From Candidatus Dechloromonas phosphorivorans (GTDB lineage: Bacteria; Pseudomonadota; Gammaproteobacteria; Burkholderiales; Rhodocyclaceae), in NCBI GenBank assembly GCA_016721185.1, contig JADKIP010000009.1:1-27123 (forward strand): a DNA stretch of 27,123 nt, given 5' to 3'. The notes under the pieces are model-generated. The model made no database searches, was not told the DNA's origin, and was given only the letters and a program-made list of their open reading frames with translations. Both the position numbers and the translations under genes were made by a program. This document shows, one piece after another, positions 1 to 8,865 of the stretch (position 1 is its first letter; each line of letters opens with the position of its first letter).

Positions 1-2378
<2,378 letters not shown>

Positions 2379-2471
2379 GTAATACACTGCACGCAACTCA
2401 TAAAGCAGTCACAACATACAACCTTCTCCCTTTGCGTTTGCGACGCCCTACAGGCGACAAACTACAAATTA

Positions 2472-2585
2472 CTTGGCGGCTATAGCCTGCTGGACCCACC
2501 CCTTCCCTTCCCGAACAGGACCGTGAAACAGCAACGCGCCGATGATAGTGAGTATTTCGCTCGCGAAAGTAGGTCACCGCCAGGC
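2472..2585 (+). rRNA. rrf: 5S ribosomal RNA
   Basis: Contains the conserved GGACCCACCCCTTCCC..CCGAACAGGACCGTGAAAC core and the GCGCCGATGATAGTG and GAAAGTAGGTCACCGCC segments typical of proteobacterial 5S. The ends CTTGGCGG and CCGCCAGG pair as helix I. It lies about 93 bases after the 23S end, in the usual 16S-23S-5S order. The spacer 2379-2471 shows no tRNA. Ends are set by helix pairing and may be off by 1-3 bases. Confidence 0.95.
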
Positions 2586-2594
2586 ACCCCATCC

Positions 2595-2632
2595 AACAAA
2601 ACCCCGTCTGAGCATTCAGGCGGGGTTTTGTT
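2595..2632 (+). terminator. rRNA operon intrinsic terminator
   Basis: A 17-base-pair stem (2595-2611 with 2616-2632, one G-T pair) around a GCAT loop, starting ten bases after 5S. The descending arm carries GGGGTTTTGTT, which supplies the U-rich tract. Strength and position fit the end of the rRNA transcript. Confidence 0.92.
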
Positions 2633-2652
2633 CGTCTACGATAGATAAAAAT

Positions 2653-2752
2653 TAAGCCCTCGGCGAAGTCATCTGTAAATTGAGGGCTTAGACCGTGAAG
2701 ATAGTGCCCACTAAAGAAGATGGTGGACACTATCGATGGAAATCGAGAAGCC
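2653..2752. repeat. Left inverted arm of the IS66 remnant
   Basis: This 100-base stretch matches the reverse complement of 3356-3451 with few differences, including GAAGTCATCTGTAAATT, GAGGGCTTAGACCGTGAAG and GGTGGACACTAT. Such arms are far longer than ordinary IS66 terminal repeats and probably reflect a second, opposed copy of one element end. Confidence 0.85.
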
Positions 2753-2791
2753 AAGTCGGCTCAGGCGGTGTAAGCCCCCGACAAACCCAGG

Positions 2792-3408
2792 TTAGGTAAG
2801 GATTTGAGGTTTCCAGCGATGCGGCAGCAATTTGTCGATGCGGATTGCGGTCTGAGTTGGCAAACGAGTCAGAACATCCTTCAGGTAGGCCAAAGGTTCG
2901 TGTCCGTTGAGCTTGGCCGATTGAATTAGGCTCATGATCGCGGCGGCGCGTTTGCCGGCGCGCAGGCTTCCGGCAAATAGCCAGTTCTTTCGGCCGAGCG
3001 CGATGGGCCGGATCTGATTCACGATCCAGTTATTGTCGATTGGCACCTGACCATCAGACAGGTAATGCGTCAGCGCCACCCAGCGTTTCAGGCTGTAGTC
3101 GATTGCACGGGCGGTTGCCGAACCATTGGGTACCGGCATAAAGGCGGGTTCTGTGCCGCGCGCCGGTGAAATCGACCGTGCCGGCAGGCTGCGGCTCGGC
3201 GGCTCAATGCCCGGTTCCCGCATCCAGCGACGGACCTGATTCGCATTGACGCCATTGGCCAAAGCAATGCCGGCAACTGAAGCGCGGCCTCACAACAACA
3301 GGCAGCAATCACTGCCTGCTTGAACTCTTCTGTATGGTTCCGCCTCCGGCGGCTTGGCTCTCGATTTCCATAGTGTCCACTATCGTTTTTGGTGGACACT
3401 ATCTTCAC
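2792..3408 (-). pseudogene. IS66 transposition protein remnant: TnpA N-terminus fused to TnpC C-terminus
   Basis: The minus strand first encodes a TnpA-like start with RRRNHTEEFKQAVIAAC (Xre/helix-turn-helix type, about residues 20-37). The frame then shifts near 3290 and continues as ALANGVNANQVRRWM, still TnpA. After PAFMPVP it passes in frame into the TnpC transposase C-terminus, with VPIDNNW, NQIRPIALGRKNWLFAGS and YLKDVLTRLPT. IS66 TnpC carries a DDE domain and its tail includes the DNNxxE-like segment; here the Glu is replaced (DNNWIVNQ). No functional transposase can be made, since tnpB and the catalytic core of tnpC are missing and tnpA is frameshifted. GTG at 3406-3408 is the apparent original start. 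Confidence 0.85.
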
Positions 3409-3451
3409 GGTCTAAGCCCTCCAATTTACAGATGACTTCACCGGGGGCTTA
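3356..3451. repeat. Right inverted arm of the IS66 remnant
   Basis: Reverse-complement partner of 2653-2752. On the minus strand it runs from the outer tip GTAAGCCCCCGGTG through the start of the tnpA frame. A smaller inverted pair lies within it: GATAGTGTCCACC and GGTGGACACTATC surround 3376-3405. Confidence 0.85.
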
Positions 3452-3487
3452 CGATTATCCGAAAAGGCTGATGTTGGGAGGAGTGAA

Positions 3488-3908
3488 ATGGCTGCTGATG
3501 CTTCGATTTTTCTGCCTGAAGAGCTTGTTCTTGAAGTGTCCGAAATTGACGCTCAGCATCAAGCTCTTTTTGCTCAACGAAGAGATCAAGACCATCTGCG
3601 TTGAGGAAAATCATTTGCCGCTTGATCGGGCGGAAGCTTTGTTGATGGCTTTACAGGAGCACTTCAACACTGAGGAGCGTTTGGCATTTGCCGTTGGCCA
3701 CGATTTCGCAGAACACGCCTTGAAACATGAAAAGATGATGGCAGTGATCCGTAATGGAATCGCCAAGGTAAATGCTGGTACAAAAGATGTCTTCGGTTTG
3801 CTGCGCTACGTCGAATACTGGTTTGAGCGACACATCGCTGAAGAAGATAAAGCGCTTGGTGTCAAACTACTGGCCTCAGTTTCGTTATGCGGCGCTAAAA
3901 ATAACTGA
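3488..3908 (+). pseudogene. Bacteriohemerythrin, frame broken once
   Basis: A diiron oxygen-binding four-helix protein, probably cytoplasmic, for O2 storage, sensing or delivery. All expected ligands are visible: His in EIDAQHQ near the start, HxxxE in HFNTEE, HxxxH in HALKH, and HxxxxD in HIAEED. Spacings match bacterial hemerythrins. The start is ATG 3488, seven bases after GGGAGGAG. The frame from this ATG (MAADASIFLPEELVLEV...) stops early at a TGA near 3602, while the rest of the domain continues one base over. The switch lies at the T-run 3567-3571, where removing one T joins the two frames. The alternative is a true pseudogene following the adjacent IS insertion. The last ~12 residues are not family-typical, so the stop at 3908 is uncertain. 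Base composition is more AT-rich than the neighbouring genes. Confidence 0.8.
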
Positions 3909-3975
3909 GGACCCGCTTCTCACGCAAGAGCTTGAAAAGCAGGGGGAGTTCTTTACGCAGAGCGATATTCGCAAT

Positions 3976-5651
3976 CTATGCGGCTTGTTTTTCCTGAGCG
4001 GAAGCAGCTTCACGAGATCGCTTGGCTTCGTCGAGCAGGTATCGTTGATAGTCGTCCAAATCGCCATCGAATGGTTCAATCCCACCCCGCGAGACGAGCC
4101 AGAACTCATCACAAACGGCACGTAGCAGGGCTCGGTCGTGGCTGACCAACATAACCGTACCTTCAAACTCATTAAGGGCGACGCTGAGTGCTTCGCGGGT
4201 GGCCAGGTCGAGGTGGTTGGTTGGCTCGTCAAGCAGCAGCAAGTTGGGGCGTTGCCAGACGATCATGCAAAGCACCAGCCGGGCCTTTTCGCCGCCGCTC
4301 ATCGTGCCGACCGTTTGCCTGACCATCTCGCCGCCGAAATTGAAGGTGCCGAGGAAATTACGCAATTCCTGCTCGCGCCCCGGCACATTGCCGCGGCCTG
4401 ATGCGATGGCCTCCTTGGCGAGGCGAACCATGTGCTCAAGTGGCGTGTCCTGTGGGCGCAGCACGTCGAGTTCCTGCTGGGCGAAATAGCCGATGTTCAG
4501 GCCTTTGCCTTCGGTGACTTCACCACTGATCGCCGTCAGGTCGCGGGCAATGGTTTTGACCAGCGTTGACTTGCCCTGACCGTTGGCGCCAAGAATGCCG
4601 ATGCGCTGGCCGGCATGGACCGAACGGTTGATGTTGCGGACGATGACGGTCGGCTCGCTACCGGCTGGCGCATCTTCCGCCGGCGGATAGCCGATGACGG
4701 TATTGACCATCGAGAGCATGGGGTTGGGCAGGTTGGCGGGTTCCTGAAATTCGAAAGTGAATTCAGCATCAGCCAGCACCGGGGCAATTTTTTCCATCCG
4801 TTCCAGCGCCTTGACCCGGCTCTGCGCCTGCTTCGCCTTGCTCGCCTTGGCCTTGAAGCGGGTGATGAAAGATTGAAGGTGAGCGATTTTTCCGCCTGCT
4901 TGGCCAGCGTCGCCTGTTGCAGCAACAGCTGTTCGGCGCGCATATCTTCGAACTTGCTGTAATTGCCGCCGTAACGGACCAACTTGGCATTGTCGATATG
5001 CAGCGTGACCTCGGTGATGGCATCAAGGAACTCGCGGTCATGGCTGATCATCACCAGCGTGCCCGGGTAACGCTTGAGCCAGGCCTCGAGCCAAACGAGG
5101 GCGTCGAGGTCAAGGTGGTTGGTCGGCTCGTCGAGCAACAAAATGTCGGACGGGCACATTAGGGCGCGGGCCAGTTGCAGGCGCATCCGCCAACCGCCGG
5201 AAAAACTGTTGACCGGATTATTCAGCTCGGCGACCTTGAAACCGAGGCCGAGAATCAGCGATTGCGCCCGCGATTCAGCATCGTGTTCGCCGGCGTCGTT
5301 GAGCGCCATGTAGGCTTCCGCCATGCGCATGCCATCGTCACTCGCCTCTGCGTCATGCACTTCGTTGCGCGCCGCCAGTAGGGTGACGTCACCGTCGATG
5401 ACGAAATCGGTAGCCGATTGTTCGGTTTCCGGCATGTCCTGCGCGACCTGCCCCATCCGCCATTGTTTGGGAATGGAATAGTCACCGCCATCCTCGTGCA
5501 GCGTGCCATTGAGCAAGGCAAACAGCGTCGATTTGCCGGCGCCATTGCGGCCGACCAGGCCGACTTTTTCACCGGGATTGATGGTGACGGAGGTCTTGTC
5601 GAGCAGCACTTTGGAACTACGGCGCAAGGTAACGTTTTTGAGGATGATCAC
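3976..5651 (-). pseudogene. yheS: ABC-F ATPase, YheS type, frame broken once in an A-run
   Basis: A soluble ABC-F protein with two ATP-binding cassettes and no membrane domain. Family members act on ribosomes; YheS itself has a poorly defined translation-related role. The first cassette has GLVGRNGAGKST, FSGGWRMRLQLA and DILLLDEPTNHLDLDAL. The second has GILGANGQGKST, MSGGEKARLVL and NLLLLDEPTNHLDLAT. The linker between them is broken at 4887-4891, where minus-strand GGAAAAATCG has five A; six A restores AEKIAHLQSFITRFKAKASK, the expected interdomain helix. The start is taken as GTG 5649-5651 (MIILKNVTLRR, aligning with E. coli YheS MIVFSSLQIRRG); an upstream ATG at 5694-5696 is possible. The restored product is ~558 residues, shorter than E. 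coli YheS (~637), and lacks the C-terminal coiled-coil tail. It is convergent with the hemerythrin gene. Confidence 0.88.
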
Positions 5652-5707
5652 GGGCAAAGCTTTCTGAAGGGTTGCGCATGACTGCTGGCGAAGCATTCTG
5701 CGCTTAC

Positions 5708-5761
5708 AAAAAAACAGGCACTCAAATCATCGGCTCGGGGGTGAGTGAATGGCTTGAGTGC
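5708..5761 (-). terminator. Probable intrinsic terminator after the 56-residue protein gene
   Basis: On the minus strand GCACTCAA (5754-5761) and TTGAGTGC (5718-5725) form an 8-base-pair stem with a 28-base loop, followed by a run of seven T (5708-5714). It lies between the small gene and the ABC-F start, so the two are probably separate transcripts. The long loop lowers confidence. Confidence 0.55.
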
Positions 5762-5801
5762 TGAGGTCTTGCGTCGGGGCGCCATGAACGGCGCGGCAAA
5801 A

Positions 5802-5971
5802 TCAGGCGTTCGGCGTGGTCTCGCCGGTGGTGGTTGCATCAGGAGTTTCGGCGGAGGGATCGCTCTCATCAGCCGCTTTTTGGCCAGCTTTTGCTGACGT
5901 TTTTCTTCCTGCTTGCTCTTCTTTGCCAGATCCCTTTGGCGCTTTTCGAACTGGTAGTTTGGTTTGGCCAA
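5802..5971 (-). pseudogene. Small conserved hypothetical protein (56 aa), frame broken once
   Basis: A short protein with a basic, helical N-terminal half (AKPNYQFEKRQRDLAKK then KQEEKRQQKLAKK) and an acidic, Thr/Pro-rich tail (AADESDPSAETPDATTTG). As read, the frame runs off after LAKK. Minus-strand CCAAAAAGCG has five A at 5877-5881; a sixth A gives the acidic tail and a TGA stop at 5802-5804. The start is taken as TTG 5969-5971, which follows AAAGG and begins MAKPNYQFEK; an upstream ATG at 6011-6013 is also in frame. I recall similar short proteins in betaproteobacteria but cannot name a function. The charge pattern would suit nucleic-acid or ribosome contact, which is only a guess. Confidence 0.6.
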
Positions 5972-6119
5972 GAGGTTACCTTTGATGGTGGCAAGTGCCG
6001 ATTGGAGCGGCATAAATCTGATGAAAACTCGCGAAATCGAGCCGCGAAACCCAGCATTATGCCACTATCGAGGGCTCAGCAGTCTGCCTTTGTGAACCTG
6101 CCGCGAAGCTAACAGGAAA

Positions 6120-6386
6120 TCAGCAAACCCTTTGCGGGAGTTCCGTTGTTTCAGATATGGCTACTGTTGGCCTTGCCGTCTGCTCATAGAGTGACTCGAC
6201 CCGTTCCCTTGCCCAAGGCGTACGGCGAAGGAATTTCAAACTGGATGCGATGCTGGGTTCATGGTTAAAGCAGCGTATGTCGATTTGCCGGCCCAATTCC
6301 TCCCAGCCGTAGTTTTTCACAAGGACGTTCAACATCATCTCCAGGGTGATGCCATGGCTGGGGTTGTTTGCTTGCGTGTTGCTCAT
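6120..6386 (-). CDS. VF530 (DUF2132) family protein
   Basis: An 88-residue protein with the family block NNPSHGITLEMMLNVLVKNY, then GWEELGRQIDIRCFNHEPS and LKFLRRTPWARERVESLY. This alpha-helical family is named after Vibrio fischeri VF530 and has been suggested to bind DNA; no cellular role is settled. ATG 6384-6386 follows GAGGAGAAAC, a strong ribosome binding site. The C-terminal ~20 residues after the core are not conserved-looking. It is transcribed toward the 56-residue gene with a 148-base gap and is divergent from sixA. Confidence 0.85.
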   Translation of the reverse strand: MSNTQANNPSHGITLEMMLNVLVKNYGWEELGRQIDIRCFNHEPSIASSLKFLRRTPWARERVESLYEQTARPTVAISETTELPQRVC

Positions 6387-6607
6387 TGTTTCTCCTCGGG
6401 TAGCGGTCAGACTGTGTGCCGATCATGACAGTAACAACGGCCAGCGAGAAGCCCGGTGGAACTCGGTCAAACTCCTCAACGGTATTTTTGACAATACTCC
6501 CGTCAAGGATGCACAAGTACGACTGTGCCTGCGGGGCGAGCTATACAATTGAAATATCGACGTAACTATCGGAGCCTACGATGCCTGCTTTTTCTAAAGA
6601 GACAACA

Positions 6608-7063
6608 ATGGATTTGTTGCTGTGGCGCCATGCCGAAGCCGAAGATGGCGAAGATGATTTGAAGCGCCGCCTGACTGATCGAGGTGAGAAGCAGGCGCGG
6701 CTCATGGCGAAGTGGATACGTGAGCACCAGCCGAAAGATTTACGCATTATCGTTAGCCACGCGGTGCGCACACAGCAGACTGCCGAGGCGCTTAAACTGC
6801 CTTTTGAAACTCAGCGCAAGATTGGTCCGGAGGCTTGCGTTTCCGAGTTGATTGCCGCCTCGGGTTGGCCACAGGCCAGTGGCGCGGTGCTGATTGTGGG
6901 GCACCAGCCTTCGCTGGGGCGCATGGCGTCCTTGCTTCTGGCCGGCCAGGAGTCCGATTGGACGATCAAAAAAGGAGCGCTTTGGTGGCTGACCAACCGC
7001 GTTCGGCGTGGCGAAACCCAGACAGTTTTGCGTGCCGTCATCCCGGCTGAGTTTCTGGAGTAG
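6608..7063 (+). CDS. sixA: Phosphohistidine phosphatase SixA
   Basis: A histidine phosphatase superfamily member (RHG-type) that removes phosphate from phosphohistidine; E. coli SixA acts on ArcB and on the nitrogen phosphotransferase system. MDLLLWRHAEAED holds the catalytic RH pair (His8), and the second catalytic His is in LIVGHQPSLGRMASLL. Length (151 aa) is typical of the short SixA group. The start at ATG 6608 puts the RH motif at its usual place and follows AAAGAGAC. An in-frame ATG at 6581 with GGAG upstream would add nine residues and cannot be excluded. ppk2 follows after 57 bases on the same strand, suggesting one phosphate-linked transcript. Confidence 0.9.
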   Translation: MDLLLWRHAEAEDGEDDLKRRLTDRGEKQARLMAKWIREHQPKDLRIIVSHAVRTQQTAEALKLPFETQRKIGPEACVSELIAASGWPQASGAVLIVGHQPSLGRMASLLLAGQESDWTIKKGALWWLTNRVRRGETQTVLRAVIPAEFLE

Positions 7064-7120
7064 ACAAAGCGCTATCTTTGCCGTGGAATAAGCGCTTTGC
7101 ATCAATTGATGGAGAGAGGC

Positions 7121-8239
7121 ATGGCAACCAAGAAAAATAATGTTTCAGACTCAGCACCGGCGCTGACTGTTAAAAAGCCGCCATCACGCTCGGTGCGCCA
7201 GCGTGCGGTGACTCGCGGTGATGTTCCTCCGGTGCTGACTGCGCCGGGCATTGAAGGCTTTACCGTGCATGCTGCGGTCGACGCCGCCCAGGAGTCAAAA
7301 ATGGGGGCCATGCAGGATGTGATTGCCGGCATGCCGGTCGATGAGTCGATGGCTTTACTCAAAAGCCTGCTTAAACAGCAACGCATGATCACCGGCGTGC
7401 GCACGGCCAATCCGGATGAGGATTTGGCCAAGGATTGGCGGAATGGTGGTTATCCCTATAAAAACCTGATGCAGCGCCGCAACTACGAGCGGCAGAAATA
7501 CCGCCTGCAGGTCGAGTTGCTGAAGTTGCAGGCCTGGGTCAAGGAAACCGGGCAGAAGGTGGTGATTCTCTTTGAAGGGCGCGATGCGGCCGGCAAGGGC
7601 GGCACGATCAAGCGCTTGATGGAGCATCTGAATCCTCGCGGCGCGCGCGTCGTGGCGCTGGAAAAGCCCAGTGAAATCGAGCAAGGACAGTGGTATTTCC
7701 AGCGTTACGTTCAGCATCTGCCGACCCGTGGCGAGATCGTGCTGCTTGATCGCTCCTGGTACAACCGTTCCGGTGTCGAGCGGGTCATGGGCTTCTGTTC
7801 GGATCAGGAATACGCCGAGTTTGTTCGCCAGGCGCCCGAGTTTGAACGAATGCTGGTGCGCAATGGCACCCATCTGATCAAGTTCTGGTTTTCAGTCAGC
7901 CGCGAAGAGCAGCGCCGCCGTTTTGGCGAGCGGAAGGTGCATCCGCTCAAGCAGTGGAAGCTGTCACCGATTGACCTTGCTTCGCTCGACAAATGGGACG
8001 ATTACACCAAGGCCAAGGAGGCGATGTTCTTCCATACCGATACCGCCGATGCGCCGTGGACGGTGATCAAATCAAACTGCAAAAAGCGGGCACGGCTCAA
8101 TGCCATGCGCTATGTGCTGCACAAGTTGCCTTACAACAATAAGGACACTGCACGCATAGGCAATCTTGACCCGCTGATTGTCGGCCGGGCCAATGTGGTT
8201 TATGAGCGCGGCGAGCAGCAGGGGCTGCCGATTCTGTAA
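7121..8239 (+). CDS. ppk2: Polyphosphate kinase 2 (PPK2)
   Basis: Transfers phosphate between polyphosphate and nucleoside diphosphates or monophosphates, in the cytoplasm. The Walker A loop GRDAAGKGGTIK lies near residue 150, the Walker B/active-site strand LLDRSWYNRSGVERVMGF near 208, and the lid region includes KWDDYTKAKEAMFFHTDT. The kinase core is preceded by a ~90-residue extension with low-complexity basic stretches (KKPPSRSVRQRA), as in some class I proteins. The start ATG 7121 (MATKKNN) follows GGAGAGAGG; a TTG or upstream reading from 7097 lacks such a site. The one-domain size (372 aa) excludes the tandem-domain class. Whether it mainly makes GTP/ATP or polyphosphate cannot be read from the sequence. 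Confidence 0.93.
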   Translation: MATKKNNVSDSAPALTVKKPPSRSVRQRAVTRGDVPPVLTAPGIEGFTVHAAVDAAQESKMGAMQDVIAGMPVDESMALLKSLLKQQRMITGVRTANPDEDLAKDWRNGGYPYKNLMQRRNYERQKYRLQVELLKLQAWVKETGQKVVILFEGRDAAGKGGTIKRLMEHLNPRGARVVALEKPSEIEQGQWYFQRYVQHLPTRGEIVLLDRSWYNRSGVERVMGFCSDQEYAEFVRQAPEFERMLVRNGTHLIKFWFSVSREEQRRRFGERKVHPLKQWKLSPIDLASLDKWDDYTKAKEAMFFHTDTADAPWTVIKSNCKKRARLNAMRYVLHKLPYNNKDTARIGNLDPLIVGRANVVYERGEQQGLPIL

Positions 8240-8244
8240 GTTTT

Positions 8245-8277
8245 GGCCAAGGGGTCAATCGCGATTTTGGCCCTTTT
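8245..8277 (+). terminator. Weak candidate terminator after ppk2
   Basis: GGCCAA (8245-8250) pairs with TTGGCC (8267-8272), followed by CCTTTT. It lies between convergent ppk2 and the thioesterase. The stem is short and the T-tract only four bases. Confidence 0.35.
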
Positions 8278-8309
8278 CCCCGGTTGACCGCAGCAAGCCT
8301 AATCTTGCG

Positions 8310-8795
8310 CTAACTGATGACGTAGGAAGCGCCGCCGGTGGCGATGAGCAGGCCGGCATCGTTTTCCAGCGTCATTTGCACCGAGGCGATGCGGCCACCG
8401 AGACGGGTAATCCGTCCGGTGGCCGTAAATTTTTTGCCCATGCCCTGATGCAGATAATCGGTGCGCAGGTCGATGGTGCCGATCCGGCCGAAGCGGTGGC
8501 CGACTTGTTCGGTGGTTTCATTATTGAATTTTTCAGCCACGGCGACGGTGACAGCCAGCCCACCGACGGTGTCGAGTACGGTGGCGATCACGCCGCCATG
8601 CAGGCGACCATGCAGGAAGTGACCGATCAGGTCGGGGCGCATGGCAAAGCTGATCTGTGGGGCAACCGGGTCAAGCGATTCAACCTTGAAACCGAGCAGT
8701 TCGTTAAAACAGAGCTTGTGTTCAAAAACGTCGCGTAGGGTGGCTTCGAGACGGGTTTGCTCCTCAAGGGAGCGGCGGGGCAGTGTGGGGGTCAT
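8310..8795 (-). CDS. Hotdog-fold acyl-CoA thioesterase (PaaI/YigI type)
   Basis: A 161-residue single hotdog-domain protein that should hydrolyse acyl-CoA thioesters in the cytoplasm. The family signature is GRLHGGVIATVLDTVGGLAV (about residues 63-82), with the HGG turn and the catalytic-helix Asp; later strands include TIDLRTDYLHQG and FTATGRITRLGGRIASVQM. The N-terminal helix with CFNELLGFKVES resembles YigI-like medium/long-chain acyl-CoA thioesterases, though PaaI-type phenylacetyl-CoA thioesterase is an alternative. Start ATG 8793-8795 lacks a strong ribosome binding site. It lies downstream of lpdA on the same strand but behind lpdA's terminator, so it probably has its own promoter close to 8800-8840. 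Confidence 0.85.
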   Translation of the reverse strand: MTPTLPRRSLEEQTRLEATLRDVFEHKLCFNELLGFKVESLDPVAPQISFAMRPDLIGHFLHGRLHGGVIATVLDTVGGLAVTVAVAEKFNNETTEQVGHRFGRIGTIDLRTDYLHQGMGKKFTATGRITRLGGRIASVQMTLENDAGLLIATGGASYVIS

Positions 8796-8811
8796 TGGGT
8801 CCGATAGGCAT

Positions 8812-8840
8812 AAAAAAGGGCGACGGGGTTGCCGTCGCCC
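8812..8840 (-). terminator. Intrinsic terminator of the aceE-aceF-lpdA operon
   Basis: On the minus strand GGGCGACGG (8832-8840) and CCGTCGCCC (8818-8826) form a perfect 9-base-pair stem with a 5-base loop, followed directly by TTTTTT (8812-8817). It starts 26 bases after the lpdA stop. Confidence 0.93.
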
Positions 8841-8865
8841 AAATCGAACGCAATTTTAACCCAGC

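Larger units (their letters stand above)
2653..3452 (-). mobile_element. IS66-family remnant (internally deleted, non-autonomous)
   Basis: The segment is bounded by long inverted arms and holds only remnants of IS66 genes on the minus strand: the start of tnpA joined to the last ~100 codons of tnpC, with tnpB and most of tnpC gone. GTAAGCCCCCG occurs inward from both 2770 and 3452 in inverted orientation and looks like the true IS66 tips. The outer stretch 2653-2769 is then an inverted partial copy of the tnpA-side end. No 8-base target duplication is seen (ATAAAAAT or CAGGCGGT on the left, CGATTATC or GATTATCC on the right). It sits directly behind the rRNA terminator and just upstream of the hemerythrin gene. 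Confidence 0.85.

Noticed and set aside
3976..4797. Treating the two halves of the ABC-F gene as two separate genes
   Set aside because: One added A at 4887-4891 fuses them through the expected interdomain helix, and the second half has no proper start of its own.
6470..6510. GTATT-TTTGAC-AATAC inverted repeat between the VF530 gene and sixA
   Set aside because: Arms are only five bases and no well-placed promoter boxes accompany it, so chance is the simpler explanation.
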